NCBI GenBank assembly: GCA_021399435.1
Contig: JAJTUP010000050.1
Span: 372,001 to 436,000, forward strand
DNA: 64,000 bases
From: Diaporthe sp. PMI_573
Lineage: Eukaryota > Ascomycota > Sordariomycetes > Diaporthales > Diaporthaceae
Direction: 5' to 3'
Each line of letters begins with the position of its first letter. Within the stretch, counting starts at the first letter, position 1. Below, piece by piece: positions 21,099-31,991 of the stretch. The notes beneath the pieces were generated by a model. It saw nothing but the letters and a program-made list of their open reading frames with translations. It had not been told where the DNA came from and searched no databases. A program made the translations under genes and the position numbers.

Positions 21099-21650
21099 GC
21101 AGAAATGTCAAGAAGGAAAACGGCAAGGTGGAGGAGACCGAATCTTGGAAGATGGGCAGGCCATTGATGCGGATCCGCTCGGCACACTGAGGAAAAGCCA
21201 GCATTGATACAGATTGGAAGATTTGACTTTCACCGTTGAGGTGAAGAAAGCAAGAGTGAGGTGGATTTGGAAGAGGAATTGCAGGGGTCTTCCTTTGGAG
21301 TCTCTGCACCTGGCTCATGAGTCGGGCCATGGTCTTGGTCTTCTAATATTACTTCAAAACAGGAGGAGAACCAAGAGAAGCTAAGCTAGGGACAAAAGGC
21401 GCCTGGAGTCGGAATGGTTCAGGACAAACGGTCATTGATGAAGAAAAAGCAAAGAGAAGGGTTAGCTTAGAGATGCTTTTTGGTATTTGAGCTGCACGCA
21501 GCTAATTGAGACGGGCCCAACAGAAATGGCCTTCAAATAATCCTTTCCATGAAATGCCATTGTGCCCTTGGACTTTGACTGAACAATCTTCATGTAAAGC
21601 AGTTGCAACAGTGTATGGTTCTTTTATCGAGAATATACACTGGTATTTAG
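21099..21650. other. Intergenic, nothing recognised
   Basis: No coding frame or repeat of note is seen between the gene ending at 21098 and the Copia fragment. Confidence 0.4.
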
Positions 21651-22740
21651 GTGGTGATCACGAGGCAAATCCGTCGAACTCCGAGGGAGATCCTTGAACG
21701 AGAAGGCGAAAGGATAGCACTGGACTTCCATGACTACGAAGAAGGGATCCAAGGATACACCTCGCAGCTACTGCTCACATGCAGAGCCTCGGGATACATA
21801 TGGGACTACTATCTGGAGAGCCGAGACAACAAAACGCTGCTCAGGGTCATCAAATCTTTCCTTGGGATGATGGAACTACAAAACAACACAAAAGTCAAGG
21901 TTATTGAATGTGATGGAGAGGTGTTCAGCCGCAGACGAGCTGTCAGAGACTATATTGAGTCAAAACACATCAAAATTAAGCCCTCAGCACCCAACACTCA
22001 AGCACAGAATGGGGGAGCAGAGCGCTCAGGGGGTGTGATCAAGGAGAAAATGCGAGTGATGCGAACAAGCTCAAAACTTCCAACCTCCCTTTGGCCAGAA
22101 ATTGGACGAACAACCGTCTATCTCAACAATCGAACTCCGACCTATGGCCTTGACTGGCAGACACCCTATTTCCGATTTCACACTGCAACGGCAAGACGAA
22201 TAGGTATCCCACGACCAGACCCTAGACCAAACCAAGCCCACTTGCGTGTTTTTGGCTGTAAAGCCTACGCTATGACTTCAGATGCACAGCTCAGAAAGAG
22301 AAGACATCAACGTCTTGAGCCACGTGCATGGATTGGCTACCTGATTGGGTACCAGTCATCAAACATCTACCGGATATGGATCCCCGCAACTGGGAAGATC
22401 ATCAACACACGGGATGTGATTTTTGACGAACAACAAGTGTTTGATGGAAACTGGGAAGGCTTCAAAGATGAGCTTCTCACTACAGACCTTGAACGACTCG
22501 CGGAGTGGACAAGAAAATATGCCCTCCCAGACAGAGACCAAATAATAGAGCCAGAAGGAGAAGATCTATTTGAAGATGACTCTTCTGAAGATGAACATAG
22601 AGAGGAACCTGACATAGAAGGCATCCAGGAAGAAGAAGTAGAGGATGCAGAGGAAGAAAGGCCCGAGGCAGACCGACCAAACGGCGCCTACACAGATGCC
22701 AAATTTACCCTGCTCCCTACACCTCCTCGATCACCGCCGT
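21651..22740 (+). mobile_element. Copia integrase fragment with catalytic triad
   Basis: The open frame encodes most of a Copia integrase. The apparent D-D-E residues are in ALDFHDYEEG, VIECDGEVF and NGGAERSG, followed by LPTSLWPEI, YLNNRTPT and the GCKAYAM ... YRIWIP ... TRDVIF block, then the acidic spacer before reverse transcriptase (repeated E/D, about 22550-22690). Homology stops near 22740; gag, protease, reverse transcriptase and LTRs are missing. The last part of the 412-codon frame is foreign. No stop interrupts the integrase, so this copy is younger than the relic at 2419-3530. Confidence 0.85.
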
Positions 22741-22869
22741 TCCGCGAAGTTTTGCAGCGCGAATACGAGGAGTCTATAGCCCCGCCCGCTTCTCCCTCCT
22801 TTTTTATCTCTAACTTGCCCGACAACACACAATCGGTATTATTGACCCGCTTCATCGTAGCACATCGAG

Positions 22870-23414
22870 ATGTCTTCTCACGATCTTGAAGGCAACGGCG
22901 ACATCGCTAATGCTGACATTTGTATCTTTGAAAGCGGCAATCCCGCCGACGCAACTTTTGTGTGTGGAGACCGAGTTTGGAAAGTCCACAAGATCATATT
23001 GAGCTCCCGCTGCAAGTGGTTTAAAGCTGCTTTCTACGGCAACTTCGCAGTGCGTACTTCCAATTTGTCCCTCATCAAGAGAAAGCTTCCTCCTAAAAAT
23101 GCAACAAGCTGATCAGAGTTGTTCTAGGAGGCTGTGTCTGGGGAAGTTGTACTGGAAGAGCAGGATGCTGATCTAAGTGAGCACCTTCGAGCCCAAGTTC
23201 GGAATCGTCAACATGTGATAAGAAGAAGAAGGTCGAAACGAGCCCCAACTCGAGGTTCGTGATAATTGAGGCCATTCGGAGGGCGAAAATCGAAGCCGGT
23301 GAGATCGAGGCTGAGTCAGCAGACGAAGAAGGGTCTGAAAAGTCAGAAACACCAGAAAGTTGCATCGTGGTCGGTTCTGACGACGATGCTGACGACGATA
23401 AAGTCGAAGGGTAG
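22870..23414 (+). pseudogene. BTB/POZ domain gene with internal deletion
   Basis: Exon 1 (22870-23049) encodes a BTB start: GNPADATFVCGDRVWKVHKIILSSRCKWFKAAFYGNFA. An intron 23050-23127 (GTGCGT...TAG) joins in frame to EAVSGEVVLEEQDAD, the expected continuation. The domain then breaks off: the helix that normally follows (IEHLLRWLY-like) is missing and the reading frame changes. A third segment in another frame (to the TAG at 23412) encodes an acidic tail (SADEEGSEKSETPESCIVVGS, then a DD-rich end) typical of these fungal BTB proteins. So the gene kept its ends but lost the C-terminal half of the BTB fold. Copia sequence abuts the 5' side. Confidence 0.6.
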
Positions 23415-23582
23415 TTGTGGCGGGTGTGCGATTTGGGTGGCCCGAATGGGGGCGTGGCCCGGATGTGGGCACGGCGACTTAACAAGGAAAGCAACAGCAC
23501 TTACCTCTGGACAAGTGTTGCGCAATGAAGAGCCAACCACATTGGTTCGATTCAAATATTTATAAGCAGAAAACAACAATAC

Positions 23583-25480
23583 TTAAGCCATCGCCGCCCA
23601 ACGACTAGACCTTTTCATCGCATCGATATCAAACGCCCCAAACTCCTCGATAACCCCGTCCAGGAACCTCTCCCACCTAGCATTCCACACCCGCCGCACG
23701 TCCTGCTGCTCGACAGGCGACATGCAGGCGTGTTCGATGCTCCACTCGATCAGTTGCTTCCAGCCGAAAAGAGTCATGTCGGGTCTGCCGATCATGGCTT
23801 GGTAGAAGTCGTGCGAGAGGGTCGAACTATTATAGACAACGGTTAGAGGCCATAATTGTAAGCCTGTCTATAAGCAATATAGACATATTTACTCACTTAA
23901 ACAAAGTCCCATTATCACTGCTCACAGTGCAGTGGACATTATTGGCCAGCAAGCCATACATAAGATGCCCGCTCACTCGCGGCGTCAGTCCCAAGACTTC
24001 GTTCGAGATAGGACAGAGCTCGACACACACGCCAGCCTTCTTCATACGCTCCATGAGGTATGGGCGGCGCGCGAGGGAGAATCCGTGGCCTATGCGGCGC
24101 GTCCCAAGCAGGACAGCATCCACGAGGTTGTCGTCCGTCTCGGAGCCAGACTCGAGCGTCTCGCCGCAGTGGAACAGGAACGGGATCTCCCCAACGCCCG
24201 CCTGCGCGCAGTCTTTCCGGAACTGCAACAATTCGGGGACAAAGGCACTGAGCGGCTTGCCCATGCCCTCCTCGCCGACCAGGTCGAACCCAGCAATCCA
24301 GCTCGGCCATCTTTTCTTAAAGCGGAGGCATTCGGCAAGCCCGCTGGCAACCTTTTCCGTGGGGTACGACCGTGGGCAGCAGTATATAACCTTGATGCCT
24401 ACAAAACAAGTATCACTGTCTTTGTTTTCCCGCCGGAAAAGCTCGACCTCCTAAATGATAATTTCCATAATGCCGATATTGTCGATTTTGCCCTTCCCAT
24501 CGTCGGTCCATACCTGGTTTGTGTCCATGAAATTGGGCCGTATCTCGGCGTACTGGATATTGTTACTTACAAAATCTTCAAGGCACTTGCGTGTGTATTT
24601 ACGATATTGTCTCATAGTTGAAAAGGCCTTTCATCATTTGCGTCCGGGCGTTAAACTCCTCCCATGCTCCCTTAACCGTCTGGGCCGGGTCGTGAGCCTC
24701 TTCCTCTCGGAAAACTAGCTTTTCCTTTAGCCACCCCAGGGCATCTGCTTCGTGGAAACGTTGAGGGAATTCTTGTATAAATTCACGGAATGTCATCGGC
24801 CTGCGGCCAACGTAATCAGCTTGGAACAGGTTTCCCTTACTGGCAGTGGGATCTATGATGGAAAATTGTATCCTGCATCGACGGTACCGTAAGAGATGAT
24901 TATTATCTGTTGTGTGTAACGGTATATCGCTTGTGATGTATACATGCTCTATCTGACTCGCAGTCTGGAGCAGCACATGGGGCTGCAGACATGCGTTGAA
25001 GTGGATGTGCAGGTGTGCGCCCTTTGGTGCTTGCCTGGCGAGCTTGAAGACCATCGTCCTATCAATTAGGGCTTTGTTCGCCAGGAAATGGTCGCCAGCG
25101 ACTCGCGGATGGGACTGCCCGGTGACGCCCTGCCGAGCAGGCTCCTTCGAGTAGACATTCTTTTCGTCATGGGCCTTAAAGCCTTGGAGAATGCGATTTA
25201 CGTGTTGTTCCTTGTGCGACGCGCGGCTGGCGTAATTCCACTCGAAGCCAAGAGCAGCCTCACGCCTTTTCAGGTCCTCGCGCCTCATCTTGTAATCATG
25301 ACCTCTAGCCGCATTGTCAGAGCCCTGCAGTCTTCGATTGATGATGTAATCAAGGGTGGTTACTGTGTTCCAGTCAAGTGACTTGTCAGCGGGCTTGTAC
25401 CCTCCGTTTTCGGGTGTGCGAATCTCCGATCTCTTTTTTGGGGCGCAAATATCCGCTCTCTTAAAGTATGCCGACATCAA
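23583..25480 (-). pseudogene. ADGF/CECR1-type adenosine deaminase pseudogene
   Basis: Segments in order match the adenosine deaminase growth-factor family: an N-terminal helical region, the metal-site motif PKGAHLHIH, then YRKYTRKCLEDFV and YAEIRPNFM, FLFHCGETLESGS, RRIGHGFSL, CVELCPISNEVL and SSDNGTLF, followed after an intron (23827-23896, GTGAGT...TAG) by STLSHDFYQAMIG. All expected metal and catalytic residues (HxH, HCGE, GHG, SSD) are visible. Two lesions break it: a frameshift at about 24606 (FNYET to YRKYT) and an in-frame TAG at 24451-24453. Active enzymes of this family deaminate adenosine to inosine. No signal peptide is visible at the chosen start (25480). Confidence 0.8.
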
Positions 25481-25650
25481 AGTACTATTATACTCTAAAA
25501 TCTGAGCCTCAATGTGAAACAGGATGTGCCGTAGTGAACATTGAATACGGCCATCAACCTGAGTTTTCCATGGTTGGCCTGCCCTTCGAAATTTGCTGCG
25601 GAACTATCATCTGTACAGCGGAGAAGAAACCGCGCGAAATCGTAGCAAGA

Positions 25651-26646
25651 CTATTGTTCCTGGTTCAGAATCCTGGACACCTCCTCCGCAAGAGCTTCAC
25701 CCGTATGCCGACCGTTAAGGTACGGTAGGCCGAGCAGAACCTTGCGGCGCCCAAAATTCTTGTCTACAAACTGTGCATTGATGCCGAGGAAGGAGAGATT
25801 GGTGCGTGATGTCCAGCCGTCAAAAGAGAAGTGTACCAAGTGGAGGGCTGTCTGGAGCATCGTCTTCACCGATACAGATGCTTTTCCATACTCCGAGAAC
25901 AACAAGCGAATCAGGGTGTCTGCCGAAGGGATGTGGGAGGCGCATACCGACGAGTTTCCGTAGAGAAGGATTGCCTTGAACTCATCCGACTCGACAATCT
26001 GGAACGGCAGATTGTGTGTCGTTATCCAGTTCAGGATCAAGGTGTGCAAATCCTCCTTTCTATAGCCTCCGATCATTGTGTCCATCACCTGCTGTGCTGC
26101 CGGCTTAGATTTCGTGATGAGTTGTTCAAACACACTTCGCCGAATCTTGGTCCGAGAGGGATCCTAATATCGAACAGTCAGTTACAATCCAATGAAGAAA
26201 GAGAAGAGGCTTGCCTGAAGTTTGTGTCTGCCGTAGAGGTGGTTCTTGATGTTCCCAGCACCTGAGGCATCAAAAGTGAACTTTGAGACGTTGTAACTTT
26301 TACCGCCAAGCGCCTTCCGGTGGCAGAGGACACATATGAACTTCGACCTCGCTTTCGGCTTAGTAGTGACACGGCAGTCCCTGAGCTTAAAGCCGTACTT
26401 CCACCACCATGCGGTTTTGTCTTCCTCGCTCCTTACGTAGTCGGGTAACTGGTCAATCCACGAGAAAGTCGCCCAGTCTTCTTCAGTGACATCCTCCGGT
26501 CCTGATCGAGAACGATACGGCGTAAAGGGGCTGGATGATGGCACAGGCGGTGAGGAACAGCTGTCGGACCACGGCGGAATTGGAAAGTCTGACATGAAGA
26601 CGTCATCATCTGGCACTGCAGATAGGCTCGGAAAAGCCAACCTCAT
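25651..26646 (-). pseudogene. hAT transposase 5' part with GC-AG intron
   Basis: Exon 1 (26646-26215) carries an S/P-rich leader and a BED-like finger (FICVLCHRKALGGK ... NHLYGRHKLQ). A 51-nt intron (26164-26214) with GCAAGC donor, TAACTGAC branch region and TAG acceptor joins in frame to DPSRTKIRRSVFEQL. Exon 2 goes on through NLPFQIVESDEFKAIL and the first catalytic motif FSFDGWTS to GLPYLNGRHTGEALAEEVSRIL, then hits a stop at about 25651. The remaining two-thirds of transposase is absent. The break is near the same protein position as in the copy at 29985-30470. Confidence 0.75.
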
Positions 26647-29129
26647 ATCGGGGTGGTCCTCTGGCGGTGATGAGAAAAGGGGGGTTGAAAAGCGCGACGG
26701 GCCATACTTAATTGGCCGTGGGCAGGTAGAACGGGTCTGCTAATGTTGTTGAGGATGGAATTTGACATTGGACCAGTCCTTGGAAGGCTTCTTCCAGTCC
26801 TCATTTAGCCCCTGACATCCAGATTGACATGACGGCCGTATGTCTCTGGCATCTGGGGCATGGAACATGATGGGTTCGAGAAGGATCTGGTCGGTCAGGA
26901 GGTCACAGGGCAAGGAGAAGAGGACAAGAACGTGCCAGATTGTGAATGTGAAGAGGCCTCTTGGCTGGAGGCGAAGTTGTCGACATCGATATCCATCTCT
27001 GAGACCATAGCTTCGGCAACCTGCAGGTTGTCCGATGTTGTGTTAGAGCAGAGAACAGGCCGTCGGGCAGAGAAAACGGGCTTACTGCGACTTTTTCTAT
27101 CCAACTACCCACATCTTTCCACTGCATTTTGGAGACCAACGCGTACATACGATGCTGTTGACGCAGCAAGACACGTTCTACGCGCCCACACCGATGCGTC
27201 AACGCGCCAACGCGCCGACGCGCCGCTTTTGTTCAAGTTTAATGTTGCTACCGAGTTACTTTATTTTCGCCGAACCGATGCCTCTTGATGAAGGTACCTC
27301 TAGAACAGTGAGCAACTCTCTCAAAGCAGCAATTCATTTGATAATAATATGAACAAAATGTGAAGCAAAATTTTCTCAAGTGAAGATACAACTAACATAT
27401 TTTTCTAGTGCCGAATGGCTGCACAAAATCCAAACGGACTGCTGTTAAGTGTGGGGAGGAATAGGCCGGATGTGCTAAGGTGTGATGACTCCATACGTCG
27501 TCCGTTGTATGCAATTTACAAGTATCTCCTATCTTATCATCTCCACATTTTCGGCTGCCTTAACCTCCGTGTTTGTCACTTCTTCCTGATCTCGCTTCGG
27601 CAGCCATCTACGCAACCAACTTAATAGCTATTGTCAAGAGTTTTAATTTCTAGACTATTACTATCCGAGGGTTTCCTCGGATACCACTTCCGTTAGGTTT
27701 GGGGCAATATCTAGGAAGTCAATTGTTGACATCTCAAAGACGCTCACACAGCGCTAAAGAAGAAATAATAAAATCATGTCCAAGTTGAACAGAAAATACC
27801 CCAATCCTCGTACATGTAATTTCCCTACCTACAAATATTATCAAGCAATAGAGTTTTTTTTTGCTAACAAAATGTATATCTTTTCATCCCCAACAGACGA
27901 GAATTCCAGCGCCAGCGACATTTCCCATTACCGCCATCTGGAGGTCAAGTAACACACCCATCTGGTCAGACATAGCCCCGGCGAATGGAAAAGATCCGGC
28001 TACATGAGGTGAAGCATATTGATAAAGAGATTAGGAAACAAGTACCTTTTTTCTACTGACACGCTTTGTGGTTGAAACAACCGGGGGGGGGGGGTGGAAG
28101 TTGCCGCAGTCACGGGTACCTGTCTCCCACACAAACTATGGTGTGGAGAGAGGTCACTTCTTTACCATTTAATCATCTAAATTGAGCAAATTTTCCATAT
28201 CACAACTTTCACAGCTAGCCACGCCCGATTTCAAGGAAAGAATCGCGTCTTCTAAATTTCTAGGTGCAAATAAACAGTTCTGTTATCTCTTTGTGCCTCT
28301 AGCCATTGCGGTTTGCGGATAAACTTGCATGTACAGACAAGTACTGGGTACTTTTCTCTCGCGGCAATACACAGCCAACTCTCTGTACATGTACTCGGGC
28401 AGATCTTCGACTCCGTAGTTCAGCCCTACAGGGGACAATTCAAGATCGCGAAAAGCACACGAACTGAGAGCTACCTTACATACCCCTGGCCTTGCACGAT
28501 GCGTTGTATTGCCTCTTTGAGCACCCTGAAGGACGGTCGCTCCATCTCCTAATGGCTGATACAGAAATTTTGTTTTTCAGCTCCCAAGTATCCCTCCAAT
28601 AGTACCCCTGAATATCGACATCAGGTCGATCGATGGCGATCGATGAGCTTTGAACTTGCGATCGATCGATAGCGATGGAAACCTTGAATCGCCATCGCCA
28701 TCGACGCTAATCGCCACTGCGATGGCGATCGATATCGATTTTCCATCGATCGCTGCGGAACCCTGGCACTCATCCCAAGGCGCACTTGTGCCTGCCCCTT
28801 TGGGCGCCTGCGGGCGGACACATCTTCTCATCTTACGAGATACGATCGCAGTGAGGATTCAGAAGTCCCCTCTCGGGATCGTGCTGGTCCGAAATAATTC
28901 GATGTTGAGACTCTGATACAGTCCTGTGCTCAATAGTCCTGCATAATCGACATCAATCCCACCCTTTCACCTATCTAGCGCAGCTCCTAACTCTGATAGA
29001 CTTTGTGTTGGGACGCTCTGAGTCGGGGCCCCACTTGTAACACTAGGTCGGTTCTCGATGGTTCCAAGACATCTTTCGGCCTGATCTCTCTCTGACAAGG
29101 ACTTTGTAATTAACAACCGCCGATGGAGT
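26647..29129. other. Long stretch without recognised genes
   Basis: Only short overlapping frames are present. Notable items are a run of GCGCC(A/G)AC units near 27200, AT-rich DNA at 27300-27900, a poly-G tract near 28082, and a cluster of ATCGAT/GATCGATC words at 28620-28755. The part next to 26647 probably includes non-coding sequence of the hAT copy. Confidence 0.4.
28620..28755. repeat. Cluster of ATCGAT / GCGATGG words
   Basis: Within about 135 bp, GATCGAT, CGATCGATCG, GGCGATCGAT and CATCGCCATCGCCATCG recur on both strands, giving many short palindromes. It is a local simple-sequence cluster of unknown meaning. A similar TCGA/ATCGAT-rich patch lies at 49180-49300. Confidence 0.5.
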
Positions 29130-29426
29130 TCAAACTCCTCGGGATCCACCGAGGCTACGCGTTGACCCCAGATCTGTCGTCTTGCATACCTTCTGTCTTT
29201 CCATCCCTGACGCCGAAAAGTCTGTGTCTCCGCGCGACAAAAAATGTGAAATCGCTGCGGCCCCGATGACCCCAATGACCAAGAGCGGGATTATCCATAA
29301 TGATTTTCGGCCTTGCTTAGGAGGAGTGTATGGAGGAAAGAGCGTGCAACAAGTTTTTCGTTGCCTTCTCCCACACATAATATCGGAAACTGGGCGGGAC
29401 TGTCTAGTATGGTCAGAGTCCGCCAC
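29130..29426 (-). CDS. Small ORF with one membrane segment
   Basis: The 98-codon frame contains a strong hydrophobic helix (LWIIPLLVIGVIGAAAISHF, residues 43-62) after a basic, cysteine-containing N-terminus. It has no recognised family. It could be exon 1 of a host membrane protein whose other exons are not visible, since the sequence after residue 75 looks non-coding. Confidence 0.25.
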   Translation of the reverse strand: MADSDHTRQSRPVSDIMCGRRQRKTCCTLFPPYTPPKQGRKSLWIIPLLVIGVIGAAAISHFLSRGDTDFSASGMERQKVCKTTDLGSTRSLGGSRGV

Positions 29427-29984
29427 ATGGCAAAGAGCAATTCAGACTTGTTTACAGTGCTGTGGTGTGATGAGACTATGCCGACGTCTGTCTTGCATAT
29501 CGACGCCAGGCGACCAGTTGCGGTAGTTATCTTAGATGGTTCCCAACTACAATATACCCCGGTAGCATCTCAAGTCTATACATGTTCTTATTCCAACCAC
29601 TACTTCCAATGGGTCCTGTGGCCGCTCAGGAAGTAGAAATGTTTGACTGGTTGAATTTCGAATTGATTATAAAACTCGGTGGGTGATTTCAATCCATCAA
29701 CTCCTCGATATGAATGTGTTGCACCTATTTCTGGTTGGGATAATCTTTGTGTGGCCCTGGAGTCACCAATCATGTGCGGTCTCCATCATCTCTTTTCACT
29801 TGGCGGACGAATTTGATTCGTATACGATTGAGTCACTCGCAGGCATTTTTCAGTCCAAAAGCTTTGTTTGGGGCGGGAGGGCGATGACAGGGGTTTGGGC
29901 GAATTTGGTGAATTAATACGGTAGCTCCTGGATGGTTTTGGAGTCACGGCTATGACGTCCAAGCCAGAGTAGCCGACAATCACC
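29427..29984. other. Intergenic; pogo-end-like 13-mer
   Basis: No gene is seen. AATTAATACGGTA at 29911-29923 equals the last 11 bases of the pogo copy A element plus its TA flank, possibly a scrap of a related element. Confidence 0.3.
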
Positions 29985-30470
29985 ATGGTTCGCCTATATG
30001 GCTCTGTTGTCACTGTGTCCGGCGAAAAGCCAACAAGCCAAAAGCCTACGTATCGTCAAATACTCGGAATATCGAAGGCCATCTTGCCAAAGCGCACAAT
30101 ATCTTCCACCCAGATCCCTCAAAGGCTAAGCGATACGCATCGGAACGAACTTCGAATCAATCCTCTGGTTCAGGAGACTTCTGCCGTTCTTAGACACGAG
30201 ACGGTTCGCTCTCGGATCATCCATGAGTTCGGCAACTACAAAGCGCATGTCATTGACGCGATGTTACGAAGCCCGAGCCAGGTGCACGTCGCGTTTGATG
30301 GATGGACTTCAAAGAACAGGCACGCATTCTTCTCCGTAAATGCCTTCTTCCTAGACGAGGAAACGTTTCAGCCTCGGAAAATTATGCTCGGCCTTCCAAA
30401 TTTAACAATATCTCACACGGGAGAGAACGTCTCCGCAGTTCACAGCCCAGTGCCTTTCGAACTGTATTAG
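29985..30470 (+). pseudogene. hAT transposase 5' fragment
   Basis: The frame from about 30050 reads as hAT: ETVRSRIIHEFGNYKAHVID, VHVAFDGWTSKNRHAFFSVN (first catalytic Asp) and GLPNLTISHTGENVSA, after which similarity stops (about 30437). No BED finger is visible upstream and the C-terminal part is missing. It is a distinct family member from the copy at 25651-26646. Confidence 0.75.
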
Positions 30471-31113
30471 AATCCTTCCTTTTTGGCGGTAATTTCATGG
30501 GTAAAGTCCGGTTGGTCCATCCCCAAGGCTGCCTCTTACTGCCCAAAAACAGGCTCAGACCTAAATCGGTGTGGGACTTAGAAAGGTCTGGCCTCCGCAA
30601 GAGTCGTCTGAACACGTTAAGCACCCAAGACATGTAAAGTTTCCAGACGCAGACCGCATGCGTGACCTAGTTTGCGTCAGCTCGTACGAAGCCTTCACAG
30701 AAAGAAGGAGGCGCATGAGGCATTCTCACCGTACAGTGCTCGAGGCTTGGCGCAGAAGATATGACTGAACACGGTATATGTCGGGGACAGACAAAACCCG
30801 GTCCTTCCTACGACGCTGAAGACACAATTATCAGATTCGACCGAGTAGCACTAGTCAAGTTCAGTCTTACTCTACGGTGATCCCCTTTTCTTCGAAGATC
30901 GCCAACCGTCATATTACGAGCTCGCAGATCTTTAATTAGCAAAAAGCCAATACACTGGCGCTCAGCAGCATTCGCAGTAAACGTTGAAAAGTAAATGCAT
31001 GTAAAACAATGTCGCGGTGGTTAGGGGGTCGGATAACGCGGGCTGACGACATCGAAAAGACCGCCCAAACCACCTACTCCTCGTCGACACCTGCCTTGAA
31101 AATGGTCAAGGCC
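30471..31113. other. No gene recognised
   Basis: Nothing convincing is seen between the hAT fragment and the Copia gag fragment. Confidence 0.4.
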
Positions 31114-31599
31114 CTATCCTAATCGCTCTCTGTTATCCCGAGATCCCAGTCCAACATAGGAAGCGGTTTTAACGCGAATGAACTGGTATAGGGTCGTTTG
31201 AAGAAGGACAGGGCCTGTGCCGATGCAGAAGGCCTGTAGAGCATTGTACATGTCTCGTGGGTTCGTCAGTCCGATGAGTTGACTGAGGGCCTCGCCAGTA
31301 CAGTTGGCTCTGATGGAGATTTGTGCTTTTGCTGCTTTGATTATTTGCTCCTCAGTTTGCTGACCCTCGGGAGGATAGTCGCCAAAGACTGCATCGTAAA
31401 GGCCGTTGATTCTGAGAATGGCTGTCTGTGCCGGCGAGTACTGTTCCCAGTTGGAAGGCCCTTCAAGCCTGAGCTCTTTAGGGAGGTAGAGAGTGCTTCT
31501 CTCGGTGTGGTTGTTGAAATTGTCATGCCCAGGACCAGGGTCAGGGACAGGATCAGGGGACTCGCGCTGTGCATTGCGCTGCGATCTTCGTGGAGGCAT
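31114..31599 (-). pseudogene. Copia gag 5' part
   Basis: The ORF starts right after the leader of the LTR at 31681-31991 with MPPRRSQRNAQRE, then a Copia Gag core: LPKELRLEGPSNWEQYSPAQ, GLYDAVFGDYPPEGQQTEEQ and LTNPRDMYNALQAFC. Homology ends at about 31160; the rest of gag and all of pol are missing. Gag would form the particle that packages the element RNA. With its 5' LTR and primer site this is the left end of a truncated element. Confidence 0.75.
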
Positions 31600-31666
31600 C
31601 TTGTAGAGATGAGGATGTAGTTTGGTTTTGTGACTCAGAGGAGAAACCCGGTGTCAGTTATGGCAG

Positions 31667-31680
31667 CCGGGCTCATAACC
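31667..31680 (-). promoter_or_regulatory. Copia primer-binding site (initiator tRNA internal)
   Basis: Directly after the LTR the minus strand reads GGTTATGAGCCCGG. This is complementary to the anticodon-loop region of initiator methionine tRNA (GGGCTCATAACC), the half-tRNA priming mode known in Copia elements. Confidence 0.7.
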
Positions 31681-31991
31681 TGTTGTGAGATAGCACAGGA
31701 AACAGGTTTGTTGGGTGCAATGATGAAGATGTGTCAATTCTTCCAAAATGCGATGTTGCATGTATGTAGCTTGTTCTCAATAATACATGAAAAGCAGCTT
31801 CATCATATAGCTATGTGCAGGGCGTCTTTGTGCGGCTCTGCCGCACTAATCTGCCTTGCGTTTAGCCTTGTGTTGTGCCCTGTGTTCGCCTACAATTTAG
31901 CCCAATGCATGGCCACCTTTGGTGGCCTCATCGCCCTGTTTTACAGCCCTGTCATCCCTGCAGTTGAGGGGAACCTGCAAAACTTCCAACA
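31681..31991 (-). mobile_element. Copia 5' LTR, 311 bp
   Basis: On the minus strand the segment starts TGTTGGAAG (31991) and ends CTCACAACA (31681), with the TG...CA and TGTTG/CAACA ends of an LTR. It is followed immediately by the primer-binding site and gag. Its outer edge interrupts the hAT gene at 31992, so Copia inserted into hAT. No second LTR is present. Confidence 0.75.

Noticed and set aside
24451..24608. Intron that would remove both adenosine deaminase lesions
   Set aside because: GT and AG are available, but the removed stretch contains the family-conserved YRKYTRKCLEDFV and YAEIRPNFM blocks, so it is exon.
23932..24621. 229-codon plus-strand ORF
   Set aside because: It lies antisense to the adenosine deaminase pseudogene, whose motifs are unambiguous on the minus strand.
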